In this document: positions 54,094 to 63,490 of the stretch, in pieces
Position numbering within the stretch: position 1 is the first letter of the stretch
Layout of the letters: each line of letters opens with the position of its first letter
Source: Phycisphaerales bacterium
GTDB lineage: Bacteria > Planctomycetota > Phycisphaerae > Phycisphaerales > SM1A02
Direction: 5' to 3'
Assembly (NCBI GenBank): GCA_030749435.1
Contig: JASMKH010000006.1
Location: 1 to 64,000 of the forward strand
Length of the DNA: 64,000 nucleotides
Position numbers and translations under genes: made by a program
Notes under the pieces: model-generated
The model's input: the letters and a program-made list of their open reading frames with translations, nothing else
The model's database searches: none
What the model was told of the DNA's origin: nothing

Positions 54094-54393
54094 TCAAGCC
54101 TTGATCTTCACAAACACGCCAGCCGGAACAACGAGGCGGTTGAGCGCATCAATCGTGTTGGCGCTCGGCTCGGAGATGTCGATGATCCGCTTATGCGTAC
54201 GAATCTCGAACTGTTCCCGCGACTTCTTGTTGACGAACGTCGAACGGTTCACGGTGTAGACCTCGCGGCGAGTCGGCAGAGGCACGGGACCGCTCACGCG
54301 AGCGCCGGTGCGCTTGGCGTGGTCGACGATCTCACGCGCGGACGCGTCGAGCGCCTGGTGGTCGTAAGCTTCCATGCGGATGCGGATCTTCAT
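54094..54393 (-). CDS. rpsJ: 30S ribosomal protein uS10
   Basis: 99 residues. [73 protein letters not shown]. First gene of the superoperon; also the NusE transcription antitermination factor in well-studied bacteria. Normal length. Confidence 0.98.
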   Translation of the reverse strand: MKIRIRMEAYDHQALDASAREIVDHAKRTGARVSGPVPLPTRREVYTVNRSTFVNKKSREQFEIRTHKRIIDISEPSANTIDALNRLVVPAGVFVKIKA

Positions 54394-54511
54394 GGTTGGT
54401 CATCACCCGGGGCCACTACGTGAACCCTCTATGATTGCCTCTTGACGAGTGTCTCTGAACGAACGCGCCGAACACACAACGGCCTGGCCCAAAACCAAGC
54501 GCGAAACGGCG

Positions 54512-54539
54512 ATGATAGGGCCCCCCAACCCCCTGTCAA
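54512..54539 (-). promoter_or_regulatory. Main sigma-70-type promoter of the S10-spc-alpha superoperon
   Basis: On the minus strand: -35 TTGACA (54539-54534), 16-nt G-rich spacer, -10 TATCAT (54517-54512). Transcription would start near 54505, giving a leader of ~110 nt before rpsJ. It faces the + strand gene at 54590. Confidence 0.75.
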
Positions 54540-54589
54540 GGTCGTGAGAGCCCCCAATCCATGAATCATCGCACCTGTGAGACCCATGC

Positions 54590-55903
54590 ATGCCCCTTCC
54601 AATCCTGCTGTTGACCACCCTATCGCTCGCCGCCGAGCCGCCGCCCTTCATCAGTGACGAACTCGGGCTGACCCTCACGCTCCCGCCCAATGCCGAGATG
54701 GTCAGGCGGGCCGGCGACGGGGGCATGTCCACCTTCCTCTTTCGGGATGGCGGCAAGACACCCATGTGGAGCCTTCGGATCGACTCGACCCCCACCCGGG
54801 CCACCGGCACCGATGCCTGCCTTCGCGAAGTGCTGGAATCGAGGGTGCATCCCGACCACCTCCCCGAGACGCTCGACCCCGTACACCTCAATCTGGCCGG
54901 CCGCCAGGCTGCCGTCCTCTGGCTGCCGGTGCCCGCAAGCGAGGATCGAGAGGCGTTGCTGGGATGGATGGTGGCCCCTCAGGCCCTCGACCGGTGCCTG
55001 GTCGTCAGCGCGGTCACAATCCCCGAGGCGCCGCCCGAGTTGCTCGCGACGCTGGACGGCGTGTTTGCCAGCGTCCAACTGTTGGACCTCACGGCGGGCT
55101 CCACAGCGCTCGCCCAGGACTTCACCTCTGGCGAGCAGGTCCTCAACCTCTTGACAGAAGAGCGGTTGCGATCACTGGTGGGGTCATCGACCACCGTGCG
55201 AATCCGCAATCCCACCGCCAGCGACCACGGCGAACTGGGGTACGGGACCATTCAAGTCACCGAGGCCCCGAAGTCAGACCTCCAAACCGGTTCCGGATCC
55301 GCCTCAGACTCCGACGAGACCGGGCTGCTCGTCACGACCCACCTTCGGCTCGTCGAAGATGCCGACACGCAGACGTACATCGATCGGGTGCAGCGGTGTT
55401 GGGTGAGTTGGGACCTCACCGAGGAAACGTGGATTGACTCCGCCACCCGGCGGCAGGGCGACCATCGCTCAAGCACCTCCGAAGTCGGCGTCCGGGAGCC
55501 ACCCTCAACCAGCTTGCCTCGAGGGCAACTCCTTGTCGTGCGGGAAGATGGGACTCATGGCATCCGCAGCAGCGACACCCTCGTTCCCGAATCACCGTGG
55601 CTCCCCAGGGCGCTTCGGTGGCATGTCTGGGACGCCATCGAACCCGCTGCCCACCCGCGGGCTGCGTGGAACACCTGGGATGACACCACCGCCTCTCCCC
55701 GCGTCACGATCCGGAGGGACCGGTGGCAGGGGCCCCTGGTGTGCTGGTCCTGGGCAGGGCTCGACGGCCTGCCAACCGAACTTGGCTACGCGAGCGATGG
55801 CCGCTGGCAGCGGGCCCACCGGCCTGGCGGAACGGTCATCGAGCACTCCGACCGCGACACGATCAACACGGCATGGGGCAAGGCAGGGCTGCGTCTTCGC
55901 TGA
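54590..55903 (+). CDS. Exported protein of unknown function
   Basis: 437 residues. A short hydrophobic start (MPLPILLLTTLSLAAEPP) looks like a signal peptide. The mature part has LGLTLTLPPNAEMVRRAGDGGMSTFLFRDGGKTPMWSLRIDS and a helical segment, then a Ser/Thr-rich acidic linker (TGSGSASDSDETG) and a second beta-rich region ending WSWAGLDGLPTELGYASDGRWQ. No enzyme motif. Its final 41 nt overlap the end of the gene on the opposite strand. I do not recognise it. Confidence 0.6.
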   Translation: MPLPILLLTTLSLAAEPPPFISDELGLTLTLPPNAEMVRRAGDGGMSTFLFRDGGKTPMWSLRIDSTPTRATGTDACLREVLESRVHPDHLPETLDPVHLNLAGRQAAVLWLPVPASEDREALLGWMVAPQALDRCLVVSAVTIPEAPPELLATLDGVFASVQLLDLTAGSTALAQDFTSGEQVLNLLTEERLRSLVGSSTTVRIRNPTASDHGELGYGTIQVTEAPKSDLQTGSGSASDSDETGLLVTTHLRLVEDADTQTYIDRVQRCWVSWDLTEETWIDSATRRQGDHRSSTSEVGVREPPSTSLPRGQLLVVREDGTHGIRSSDTLVPESPWLPRALRWHVWDAIEPAAHPRAAWNTWDDTTASPRVTIRRDRWQGPLVCWSWAGLDGLPTELGYASDGRWQRAHRPGGTVIEHSDRDTINTAWGKAGLRLR

Positions 55904-57146
55904 TTGCCCGAGCAATCGCCGCCTCCATCCGCCGCATGGACGCCTCCGGATACAGCGGGAACGCCCAGTCCCGTTTCCGAGCCGTGGCGAGGCCCACACC
56001 CGAGTCCCGCACGCCGCTGGAGCGATCCAGCCAACGATGCAGCGTGTTCCAGGCATCCCGCCGCTGGACGGACCGTGGGGGTGATTGATCGATGGCCTTG
56101 AGTAGTGCGGCCTTTTCCGCAGAGAGGCCCGCCTTGCCGCCACCAGCCGGGTCGTGCCGCACGCGGCGGCGGCGCCTCCGCTGAACGGTCTCCGCGCGCA
56201 GCACGGCCGCTTCGTCGCACCCCGGCAGCCGCGCCTCGGCGGTTGCCAGCCAACAGGCTGCAAGGGGCCACCCGAGCCACTTGGCAATCCATCGCTCCAT
56301 GACCTGGTCATACCGCCAGCCCCCGAGGCCGTGCACAAAGGCGTCGCACCCGGCCGAGCGGATGATGGCGGTCGTGACAAGGCCGCTGGGCAGCAGTGAC
56401 TCGGGCGAATCGAGATCGTCCACGCCCGCAGGCCGCCTCAGACCGCGGTCCAGCACCCAAAGCGGCAACTCCGGCTCGGCCCCGACGCGGAGCAACCGCA
56501 CGCGCGCCTCCGGAACGGCGCAGCACGCCGCATTCCACGCCCGGGCACAGCCCTGCGGATCCCGCTTCATCGCCCGCACCAGCGCCTCGCCTGCGGGTGT
56601 CCTGACCAGCGCCGAGGCAGCGACGCTGATGAGGTCCCCCGCATACGGTTGCAGAAGGGCCGCCACACACTCGGCAGCCTGCACGCCGGCGGTCTGACCG
56701 CCAGCCGACTCCCATGCCCGTGAGATCGCCATGAGCCCCCGCCGCACATCCGGGGAGACCTCGGGGGGCGGTGAGCACGCCGCGACCACGGCGGCAGGAC
56801 GAGTCGCCAAGACGCCCACCGCCTCACGAGCCAGGGATACCCGGCGCGTCACAAGGCCCAGCGGTGGCGAACCAACGGGTACCTCCACGTCCCCAAGGCT
56901 GATGTCCACCGTATCGACGACGAGATTGAGAACGACACCGCCAGCGGCGTCGGCCAGTTGCCGCGCCGCGAGATACTTGGCGAGGATTCCGGGATGTGGC
57001 GGAAGGGGTTGATGACCCGTGGCAACCACGTGGCAGTCGTCTGGAATACCGAGACAACGTCGCGTCTCCCGTGCGTCGAGGGCAGGCGGGCTCGCCTGAT
57101 CCCCACCACGGACTGCGGTCCGAACCCTACCCTCGAACGAGCACAT
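55863..57146 (-). CDS. BshC-like protein of unknown specificity
   Basis: 427 residues. Its early block VVATGHQPLPPHPGILAKYLAARQLA resembles the opening ATGQQxGLxxGPLYTxYK of BshC, the cysteine-adding enzyme of bacillithiol synthesis. Further on it has DAFVHGLGGWRYDQVMERWIAKWLG and the end FPLYPEASMRRMEAAI. The helical middle is Ala/Arg-rich. No other bacillithiol gene (bshA, bshB) is beside it. Start ATG 57146 overlaps the GT2 gene by 20 nt. The family match is weak, so a conserved protein of other function is equally possible. Confidence 0.45.
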   Translation of the reverse strand: MCSFEGRVRTAVRGGDQASPPALDARETRRCLGIPDDCHVVATGHQPLPPHPGILAKYLAARQLADAAGGVVLNLVVDTVDISLGDVEVPVGSPPLGLVTRRVSLAREAVGVLATRPAAVVAACSPPPEVSPDVRRGLMAISRAWESAGGQTAGVQAAECVAALLQPYAGDLISVAASALVRTPAGEALVRAMKRDPQGCARAWNAACCAVPEARVRLLRVGAEPELPLWVLDRGLRRPAGVDDLDSPESLLPSGLVTTAIIRSAGCDAFVHGLGGWRYDQVMERWIAKWLGWPLAACWLATAEARLPGCDEAAVLRAETVQRRRRRRVRHDPAGGGKAGLSAEKAALLKAIDQSPPRSVQRRDAWNTLHRWLDRSSGVRDSGVGLATARKRDWAFPLYPEASMRRMEAAIARAISEDAALPCPMPC

Positions 57147-57858
57147 CACAGGAACCCGCGCGTAGCAGCGCTCGATGGAAGGTCGCCTCGTATACCGCCC
57201 GCCGATTCTCAGGATCATCGAGCGGTCCACCAAAGGACCGGTCCGGATCGTTGTAGATCAACCGAACCGGAATCTCCTGGATTCGAAGCCCGTGCCGGGC
57301 AGCCTGAACCCAGAACTGCATGGGGAAGTCGTACCCGTCGACATCGAGTTCAAGCGGAGCACATGCAGCCGTGCGGTATGCCTTGAATCCGCAGAAGGCG
57401 TCGGTCAACGAGAGACCGAGCCGCTCATTGATCAGCCGTGTCATCGCCGCATTGATGCTTCTCCGATCGGCCGGCGGCCTGTCCGCGCCGCAGAGGAGCT
57501 GCAGGTAGCGGCTTCCCGAGACCACATCCACATTGCCCTGCTGCACGACCTGGACGAAGTCGGGGATGGCCGCAGGTTCATGTTGCAGATCGCAGTCCAT
57601 CGTAATCAGCCACTCATAGCCATCCCGATCGGCCCGCCGCAGCATGTCCTGCATCGAATGCCCGTAGCCGCGATTGTGCGGATGGCGGATGACCTCGACA
57701 TCATGATCCGCGAGCAGGTGGGGCGTCGCGTCGGTCGATCCGTCATCGACCACCAGGATGTCGCTGGTGTATCGGCGCACCTCACCGAGCACCGCAGCCA
57801 CATACCTGGCCTCGTTGAACACCGGGATTCCAATCAGCACATGGGGAGTGGTTGACAT
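57127..57858 (-). CDS. Family 2 glycosyltransferase, dolichol-phosphate-mannose-synthase-like
   Basis: 243 residues, GT-A fold. IGIPVFNEARYVAAVLGEV, VDDGSTDATPHLLADHDVEVIRHPHNRGYGHSMQDMLRRA and MDCDLQHEP (DxD-type metal site). Later: SGSRYL, DAFCGFKAYR and YDFPMQFWVQAARHGLRIQEIPVRLIY. No membrane helix, so it is a soluble DPM1-like enzyme, likely transferring sugar from a nucleotide to a lipid or polysaccharide carrier. The acceptor is unknown. Confidence 0.87.
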   Translation of the reverse strand: MSTTPHVLIGIPVFNEARYVAAVLGEVRRYTSDILVVDDGSTDATPHLLADHDVEVIRHPHNRGYGHSMQDMLRRADRDGYEWLITMDCDLQHEPAAIPDFVQVVQQGNVDVVSGSRYLQLLCGADRPPADRRSINAAMTRLINERLGLSLTDAFCGFKAYRTAACAPLELDVDGYDFPMQFWVQAARHGLRIQEIPVRLIYNDPDRSFGGPLDDPENRRAVYEATFHRALLRAGSCDVLVRG

Positions 57859-57940
57859 GAGAGCAGCAGTGTAGATCCAACCAGCGATCTGCTGAGGTCG
57901 GGGCCTCCCGCTGACAGGACAGGGGGAAGCGTTGGCCCTG

Positions 57941-58822
57941 CTACTCCACGAGGTGCAGCGTTGCGTCGAGTCGATCGATCAGGCACAGCACATGCGCCTC
58001 CGGAGTCAGCGGCGGCCTGGCGGCCCCATACTCGGGTCGCTCATGATGGCTCAGAACCAGATGAATCAGGTGCTGCACGTCCGCCGGGTCGATCGGCGGA
58101 CCCCCCGCAAGTTCGGCCTCCGAAACCTTCTCGTCAATGAAGCCTGCACCAATGACGAGATGCCCGACCAGGTCACCCTCTCGCGTATAGGTGAATCCTC
58201 TGGACCAATCGAGCTCCGAGACCTTGCCCAGGTCGTGGAGAAAGGCGCCCAGCATGAGCACGTCCCGATCGAGAGCGACCTCGGTGCTGGCGTACAGCGA
58301 GCAGATCTGGTCGGCCAGTCGCATCACCTGCAGCGTGTGCTCCAGCAGGCCACCGATCCATGCATGATGCTTGCGAACGCCCGCAGGCGCCTCACGAAAT
58401 CGCCTCATCAGCGGCTCGTCATCAAGAAATGCTTCGGCCAGTGCGCTGAGCCCGGGACGCTCGATCGAAAGCAGGAACCGACGAACCTCGCCAAACATGC
58501 AGTCGATGTCGCCGCTGGTCACCGGCATCAACGCAAGCAACTCGTCACGATCGACATCCACTGCTTCGATCGACTCGATGTTGACCTGGGGAGCGCCTTG
58601 CCAATCGACCACGTGCCCATCGACCTCGACGACCGCGGCATTCTGCAGGGCGCGGAGCCGCTGCGCATCGAACGACCATGCTCTCCCGGCGACCTGCCCT
58701 GCAGCGTTGCGGAGCAGACACCGCAGGTACGGGCCGCCGCCGCGGCTGGTGCCCAGTTGCGGATTGACCAGCAGGAACCGCTCGCCCGAGAGTGACGCCC
58801 CTGCCTGTATCGACGTGGCCAT
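57941..58822 (-). CDS. YhaM-like 3'-5' exoribonuclease (OB + HD domain)
   Basis: 293 residues. An N-terminal OB-like part (FLLVNPQLGTSRGGGPYLRCLLRN) and an HD domain with HHAWIGGLLEHTLQVMRLAD (about 153-172), the metal pair HD in AFLHDLGKVSELDW (about 193) and VLSHHERPEYG near residue 258. This order matches YhaM, which removes nucleotides from RNA 3' ends. Other HD phosphohydrolases are possible. Follows nnrD by 9 nt. Confidence 0.75.
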   Translation of the reverse strand: MATSIQAGASLSGERFLLVNPQLGTSRGGGPYLRCLLRNAAGQVAGRAWSFDAQRLRALQNAAVVEVDGHVVDWQGAPQVNIESIEAVDVDRDELLALMPVTSGDIDCMFGEVRRFLLSIERPGLSALAEAFLDDEPLMRRFREAPAGVRKHHAWIGGLLEHTLQVMRLADQICSLYASTEVALDRDVLMLGAFLHDLGKVSELDWSRGFTYTREGDLVGHLVIGAGFIDEKVSEAELAGGPPIDPADVQHLIHLVLSHHERPEYGAARPPLTPEAHVLCLIDRLDATLHLVE

Positions 58823-58831
58823 ATCGGCAGC

Positions 58832-59740
58832 CTATCTGGACGCAGCTGGCAACGCGTCAGCCAATTCCTCGGCCAGCATCCCCCGATCCCCGTGCGCCTC
58901 ACGCCATACCGCGCCAGCGTTGGCATGAAGCGTGACTGCGAGGCGAGCTGCCCCGACCACGTCGAGGTCGCCTCTGGCCACCTGCTGCGCCAGCACGCTC
59001 GCCAGGACTCCGGTCAGCACATCCCCGCTGCCCGGGACCGCAAGTTCCACTCCGCCGGTGGGGCATGTCCACGCACCGTCCCGAGTCGCCACAACCGTAC
59101 CGTGCCCCTTGAGGACCACCACCGCCTCGGTCGCAGCCGCCAACTCGATCGCGGCAGCCCGCCTGGACTCGTCGTCCACCCCCGCATCACCTGTCGAATA
59201 CGCCTCCGCCAACACGCGGAACTCGCCGGGATGGGGCGTGAGCACCACATCGCGGAGCCGCCCGCTCGGCTGCGCCTGGGCCATTCCATGGAGTGCATCG
59301 GCATCCAGCACGAGCGGCGCGCCCGGCCGCGAGAGCAGTTCCCTCACGATGCCCCCGGACACGGTGCGCTTGATTCCAAACCCCGGGCCGACGGCGAGCG
59401 TTTGAACCTGGCGATCAAGTTCAAGGACGCGCGGCACGACGCTTCCATCGCTGAGCGGTTCCTCGTCCATCGTGAGCGGCCATCCCGTCGCCGAGTGGCA
59501 ACACGTCAGAATCGGCGCGAGAATGGACCGGGCCGCCCCGATGATCACGCGACCGCAGCCGCATCGCAGCGCCGCCCTGGCGGCCAGTGCCGGTGCGCCG
59601 ATCATCATCGTGCCGGAAGACCCCGGCGGGTCACACACAGAGGGGCCACGTTCGTTGCATCCGCCAACAATGCCGACCGTCCCGAAGGTGCCCTTGTGCC
59701 CGTCCGCGGGTCGCGGCGGCAGATGGTCGGCCACCCTCAT
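58832..59740 (-). CDS. nnrD: ADP/ATP-dependent NAD(P)H-hydrate dehydratase
   Basis: 302 residues, ribokinase-like. Repairs hydrated NAD(P)H. Seen: HKGTFGTVGIVGGC, AALRCGCGRVIIG, AVGPGFG, PLVLDADALHG, VLTPHPGEF, VVLKGHGTVVA and the active-site loop VPGSGDVLTGVLAS. Only the dehydratase is present; the epimerase domain (NnrE), often fused at the N-terminus, is not. Start ATG 59740 overlaps the transglutaminase stop as ATGA. Confidence 0.93.
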   Translation of the reverse strand: MRVADHLPPRPADGHKGTFGTVGIVGGCNERGPSVCDPPGSSGTMMIGAPALAARAALRCGCGRVIIGAARSILAPILTCCHSATGWPLTMDEEPLSDGSVVPRVLELDRQVQTLAVGPGFGIKRTVSGGIVRELLSRPGAPLVLDADALHGMAQAQPSGRLRDVVLTPHPGEFRVLAEAYSTGDAGVDDESRRAAAIELAAATEAVVVLKGHGTVVATRDGAWTCPTGGVELAVPGSGDVLTGVLASVLAQQVARGDLDVVGAARLAVTLHANAGAVWREAHGDRGMLAEELADALPAASR

Positions 59741-61179
59741 CGGTCGACCCGGACAACCTCAATGTCGAGATTGCCCAGCAGCCCCAGCATCGACATCAAC
59801 TGCCGCTGCCCGTCGCCATCCTTCAGCGTCGAAGTGGCTACGAGCACGTGGCCTGCCGAGAAAGGGGTCGGCAGGGTCGCGTCGAGGTCGATCCACTGGC
59901 CATCGATGAAGGCCTGCGTCCACATGTGCCAGCCGAATGCGTCCACCCCGTCCATCCAGACCAGCCCTGAGGCAACCCTGGAGGGAATGCCGATCGCCCG
60001 CAGCGCGGCTGCAAGGAGAACGCCATGCTCCGAGCAGTCTCCGACCCGATTGCGGACCGTCTCCGAGGCGCTCGCGAAGGCCGTTTCCAATCCCTTGTCG
60101 GTAATCCACGCACGAACGGCCCGCCGCAACGCTTCGGCCCGCGTCCCCGGCGAGGCATCGGCGGGAAGGCCCGCGATGGCCGAGCGTGCAAACGACTCGA
60201 CCTGGGCATCGGACGCGTTGATCATGGCCGACGACTCGGCGCAGGCCGGCGCCACGCCGCCGGCAGCCGGAATCATGGACGCCTCACGCTCCACGAGCAG
60301 CAGCACGCCCGTGTCTCGCTCGCCAGCGATGGTCTGCGCGCCGCTTGCGGGCAGTTCCAGCGGCGATCCATCCTGGGTGGTCAACCTCAAGAACACCCGT
60401 CGGGCGGTGGCAAGCGACTCCGCCTCGCCCGTCGGCCGGACGAAGAGTGATGTGAACAGTTCCGGGGCGGGCCCGCCCGAGGCACCCCTCGCCGTTGCTC
60501 GATCCGTCAGCGTGGACTCGAGGACGCCGAACGGGGCGTTCATAATGGTCTTGACGGGGTGGAAGTCGGGCGAAAACCACGTCTCCAGTTCCACCGGAAG
60601 GCCCTCGATGGAGACGGACCACGTCGACACTTCGATGACGCCGCGGGGAGACTCCAAAACTCCCTGACCGATCCGCCGCATTGTCTGCTTCACCGGCGTG
60701 AGGCCCAGATCCGGCATCAGGGTATGGAATTGCACCTCGTCCGCCCCGGCCGAGGCCTTCCGCCTGAGCACCTCCAGCGACGCAGCGGGTGTGAGCCAGC
60801 CGATGCGTGGCGTGGGCTGCGTCGCGGTCGAAACGCGACCGCCCTGCGCCACCTCGATCACCACTTCCCCGGGTTGAAACGTCCACGTCGTCTCGACCGG
60901 CACGCCGCCCATGTCCTGTGTCCAGTGCATCGACACGGGAGTCCCGTCGAGGTGGTCCACCCAGACGGTCGTCGCGGTCACCGAGACTTCGCTCGGCCCT
61001 CGGGCAATCCTCATGGACTCGGTCGAACTGACGGTTCGGAGGTCCCCTTGAATGTGTTCGGTGCCGTGCGCCCAGCCCGCCCGCACGCCGCCGAGTTTCA
61101 ACTCGTACCACGAGTCGTACACGGCAGAGGCTCCGCCACAGCAAGCGAGCAGCAGCAGCGATGCCAATACGCGGATCAC
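59737..61179 (-). CDS. Exported transglutaminase-like protein
   Basis: 480 residues from GTG 61179 (overlaps the lysS stop as GTGA). Signal peptide MIRVLASLLLLACCGGASA. A beta-rich region of ~330 residues (WYELKLGGVRAGWAHGTEH) precedes a transglutaminase core: RVGDCSEHGVLLAAALRAIGIPSRVASGLVWM (Cys about 381), GWHMWTQAFI (His about 415) and WIDLDATLP (Asp about 430). The triad is complete. Substrate unknown; an envelope role is likely. Confidence 0.8.
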   Translation of the reverse strand: MIRVLASLLLLACCGGASAVYDSWYELKLGGVRAGWAHGTEHIQGDLRTVSSTESMRIARGPSEVSVTATTVWVDHLDGTPVSMHWTQDMGGVPVETTWTFQPGEVVIEVAQGGRVSTATQPTPRIGWLTPAASLEVLRRKASAGADEVQFHTLMPDLGLTPVKQTMRRIGQGVLESPRGVIEVSTWSVSIEGLPVELETWFSPDFHPVKTIMNAPFGVLESTLTDRATARGASGGPAPELFTSLFVRPTGEAESLATARRVFLRLTTQDGSPLELPASGAQTIAGERDTGVLLLVEREASMIPAAGGVAPACAESSAMINASDAQVESFARSAIAGLPADASPGTRAEALRRAVRAWITDKGLETAFASASETVRNRVGDCSEHGVLLAAALRAIGIPSRVASGLVWMDGVDAFGWHMWTQAFIDGQWIDLDATLPTPFSAGHVLVATSTLKDGDGQRQLMSMLGLLGNLDIEVVRVDR

Positions 61180-62690
61180 TCGCCGCGCTCCTCGGGCTTC
61201 ATCAGCGGAAACAGCACAACGTCCCGAATGCTGGTATTGCCGGTCATGAGCATCACGACCCGGTCAATGCCGATTCCGAACCCACCGGCCGGCGGCATGC
61301 CCACCAGCAGTGCATCGAGGAAGTCTTCGTCGAGGCTTCGGAAGGCCGCGTCCTCATCATTGATGCCCTCAAGCTGCTCGGTGAATCTCGCACGCTGGAT
61401 GTCGGGATCGTTGAGTTCCGTGTAGAAGTTGCCCAACTCCATCCCGGCAATGAAGAGCTCGGCCCGCCACGCCAGCGACGGGTCGTCCTGGTGCGGCCTG
61501 GAGAGGGGCGAGAGCGCCGAGGGGAAGTCGGTCACCCACGTGGGGCGGGACGGGTCGATCGTCTCTTCGGCCTCACCAAAGAGCGCCTCGACCAGCAACC
61601 AGGCGTCCCTGGTGTCGGCATCTTCAAGCCCTTTGGCTGTTGCGACGGCTCGCACCGCCGCCTCATCCCCCATGTCGCACCCGAACGTTGTCTGGAAGAG
61701 CGCCCCGTAGGTTGTTCGATCGAAGTCCGCCTCGTAGTCGATCTCAAGGTCACCGAAGGCCACGGTTCCACCCGCAAGGCTTCGGAGCAGCGACTCCGTC
61801 AGCCGCATGACCGACTCGCAGTCGCCGAAGGCCTCGTAGGCCTCCATCATGGTGAACTCGGGGTTGTGCCGGCGGCTGATTCCCTCGTTTCGGAAGTTCC
61901 GGTTGATCTCGAACACGCGGCGCATGCCTCCGACCAGCAATCGTTTGAGGTACAACTCCGGCGCGATTCGCATGTACAGATCGATGTCGAGCGCGTTGTG
62001 GTGGGTTACGAACGGCCTCGCAGCAGCGCCGCCGGCGATGGGCTGCATCATTGGCGTCTCAACCTCGACAAATCCATGCGACTCCATGAATCGCCGAATG
62101 TCAGAGACAATCCTGCTGCGTTGAAGAAACGTCGCCATCGTGTCGGGACTGGCGTACATGTCCACGTATCGACGCCGGTATCGCTGCTCGGCGTCGGTCA
62201 ACCCGTGGAACTTCTCCGGCGGCGGCGCCAGAGACTTGCAGTGCACTTCGAAGCGGTCAGCCCAGATGCAGATCTCACCCCGCCTGGTGCGTCCCACCGG
62301 TCCGGCGGCGACAACGATGTCGCCGTAGTCCACCTTGGATGCCAGCTTGAAGGACGCTGGTTCCAGGTCGGCCTTCGAGCATGAGATCTGCATGTCGCCC
62401 GACTCATCCCGAAGCACCATGAAGCACAGTTTCCCCATGGCACGGTGTTGAACCACCCGACCCGCGACCACGGCCCGCGGACGCGGGTCCGGATCCGGCG
62501 TCGGCTCGCCCTCCATCGCCTCGGCAGCGGCTTGGTCGAACATGCCTCGAGCCTCGGCCAGCGGCACGAGCCCCTCGACGCGGCGACCCCATGGGTCGAT
62601 TCCCAGATCGTCGCGCCACCGCGCGAGCTTGGCGCGGCGGGCGGCCACAAGATCCGAGTCGGTCCGTTCGGTCGAGTCTGTCACGCTCAT
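61176..62690 (-). CDS. lysS: Lysyl-tRNA synthetase, class II
   Basis: 504 residues. N-terminal anticodon-binding OB fold (VVAGRVVQHRAMGKLCFMVLRDESGDMQI), then motif 1 (SRIVSDIRRFMESHGFVEVETPMM), motif 2 (RRVFEINRNFRNEGISRRHNPEFTMMEAYEAF) and motif 3 (PPAGGFGIGIDRVVMLMTG). The anticodon domain has a short, unremarkable insertion. Charges tRNA-Lys. First gene of the operon that ends with the BshC-like protein. Confidence 0.98.
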   Translation of the reverse strand: MSVTDSTERTDSDLVAARRAKLARWRDDLGIDPWGRRVEGLVPLAEARGMFDQAAAEAMEGEPTPDPDPRPRAVVAGRVVQHRAMGKLCFMVLRDESGDMQISCSKADLEPASFKLASKVDYGDIVVAAGPVGRTRRGEICIWADRFEVHCKSLAPPPEKFHGLTDAEQRYRRRYVDMYASPDTMATFLQRSRIVSDIRRFMESHGFVEVETPMMQPIAGGAAARPFVTHHNALDIDLYMRIAPELYLKRLLVGGMRRVFEINRNFRNEGISRRHNPEFTMMEAYEAFGDCESVMRLTESLLRSLAGGTVAFGDLEIDYEADFDRTTYGALFQTTFGCDMGDEAAVRAVATAKGLEDADTRDAWLLVEALFGEAEETIDPSRPTWVTDFPSALSPLSRPHQDDPSLAWRAELFIAGMELGNFYTELNDPDIQRARFTEQLEGINDEDAAFRSLDEDFLDALLVGMPPAGGFGIGIDRVVMLMTGNTSIRDVVLFPLMKPEERGE

Positions 62691-62746
62691 GCCCGTACGA
62701 TACTCCCACCCGGTCCTCGGCGGACGAGGCGTGGAGAGATGACGTG

Positions 62747-63490
62747 ATGGACCACGTGGCGATCGTAACTGGCGCAGGCACCGGCATCGGGCGAGCCGTG
62801 GCCGCGCGGCTGGCCGAACGAGGATCGAAGGTCATCATGCTCGGCCGTCGCCGCAATGAACTGGAAGCCGCTGCGGCAGACGTTCAGGGAGAGGTACGCA
62901 TTCATCCGGGCGACGTCCGCTGTCCGGAGGATCTGCAATCCGCGGTTCACGCTGGGGACGCGCTCGGAGGTGTCAACCTGCTCATCAACAACGCGGGCAT
63001 CATGCCGATCGCACCGGCATCCTCCGCATCGCTGGAGGATTGGCGTGACACTGTGGACGTCAACGTCACAGGCGCTCTGAATGCGATTCATGCCGTTCTA
63101 CCAGGCATGCAGCAGCGCGGGGGCGGCCACATCGTCAACATCTCGTCAGTTGCGGGACAGCATCCCTTCCCGAGCGCCAGCGTCTACTCGGCCAGCAAGT
63201 CGGCATTGGATGCGATCAGCGAAGGCCTGCGGGCCGAGTTTGCAGCTGGCATGAAACATGGTGGTCCGCGCATTCGCGTGACGTCGATCGCGCCCGGCGC
63301 GGTCCTCACAGACTTGACATCGAGCATTCGCGACGAAGAGACGCGAGTTGGCACCGAGGCCTACTACGAAGCGATGGACCAGCCATTGACTGCGGCGGAC
63401 GTCGCCGATGCGGTCCTGTTCGCAGTAGAGGCGCCCAACCACGTCTGCATCTCCAACCTCACCATCCGACCGACGGCGATGACACGATGA
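62747..63490 (+). CDS. Short-chain dehydrogenase/reductase
   Basis: 247 residues from ATG 62747 (GGAG upstream). NAD(P)-binding TGAGTGIGRAVAARL, NNAG in LLINNAGIMPI, NISSVAGQHPFPSASVYSASKSALD with the catalytic Ser, Tyr and Lys (Tyr about 149), and the PGAVLTDL segment. A classical SDR of the clan-oxidoreductase type; the substrate is unknown. Divergent from lysS. Overlaps the next gene as ATGA. Confidence 0.9.
   Translation: MDHVAIVTGAGTGIGRAVAARLAERGSKVIMLGRRRNELEAAAADVQGEVRIHPGDVRCPEDLQSAVHAGDALGGVNLLINNAGIMPIAPASSASLEDWRDTVDVNVTGALNAIHAVLPGMQQRGGGHIVNISSVAGQHPFPSASVYSASKSALDAISEGLRAEFAAGMKHGGPRIRVTSIAPGAVLTDLTSSIRDEETRVGTEAYYEAMDQPLTAADVADAVLFAVEAPNHVCISNLTIRPTAMTR

Noticed and set aside
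58892..60667. 591-codon plus-strand frame
   Set aside because: Antisense to nnrD and the transglutaminase, with low-complexity composition.
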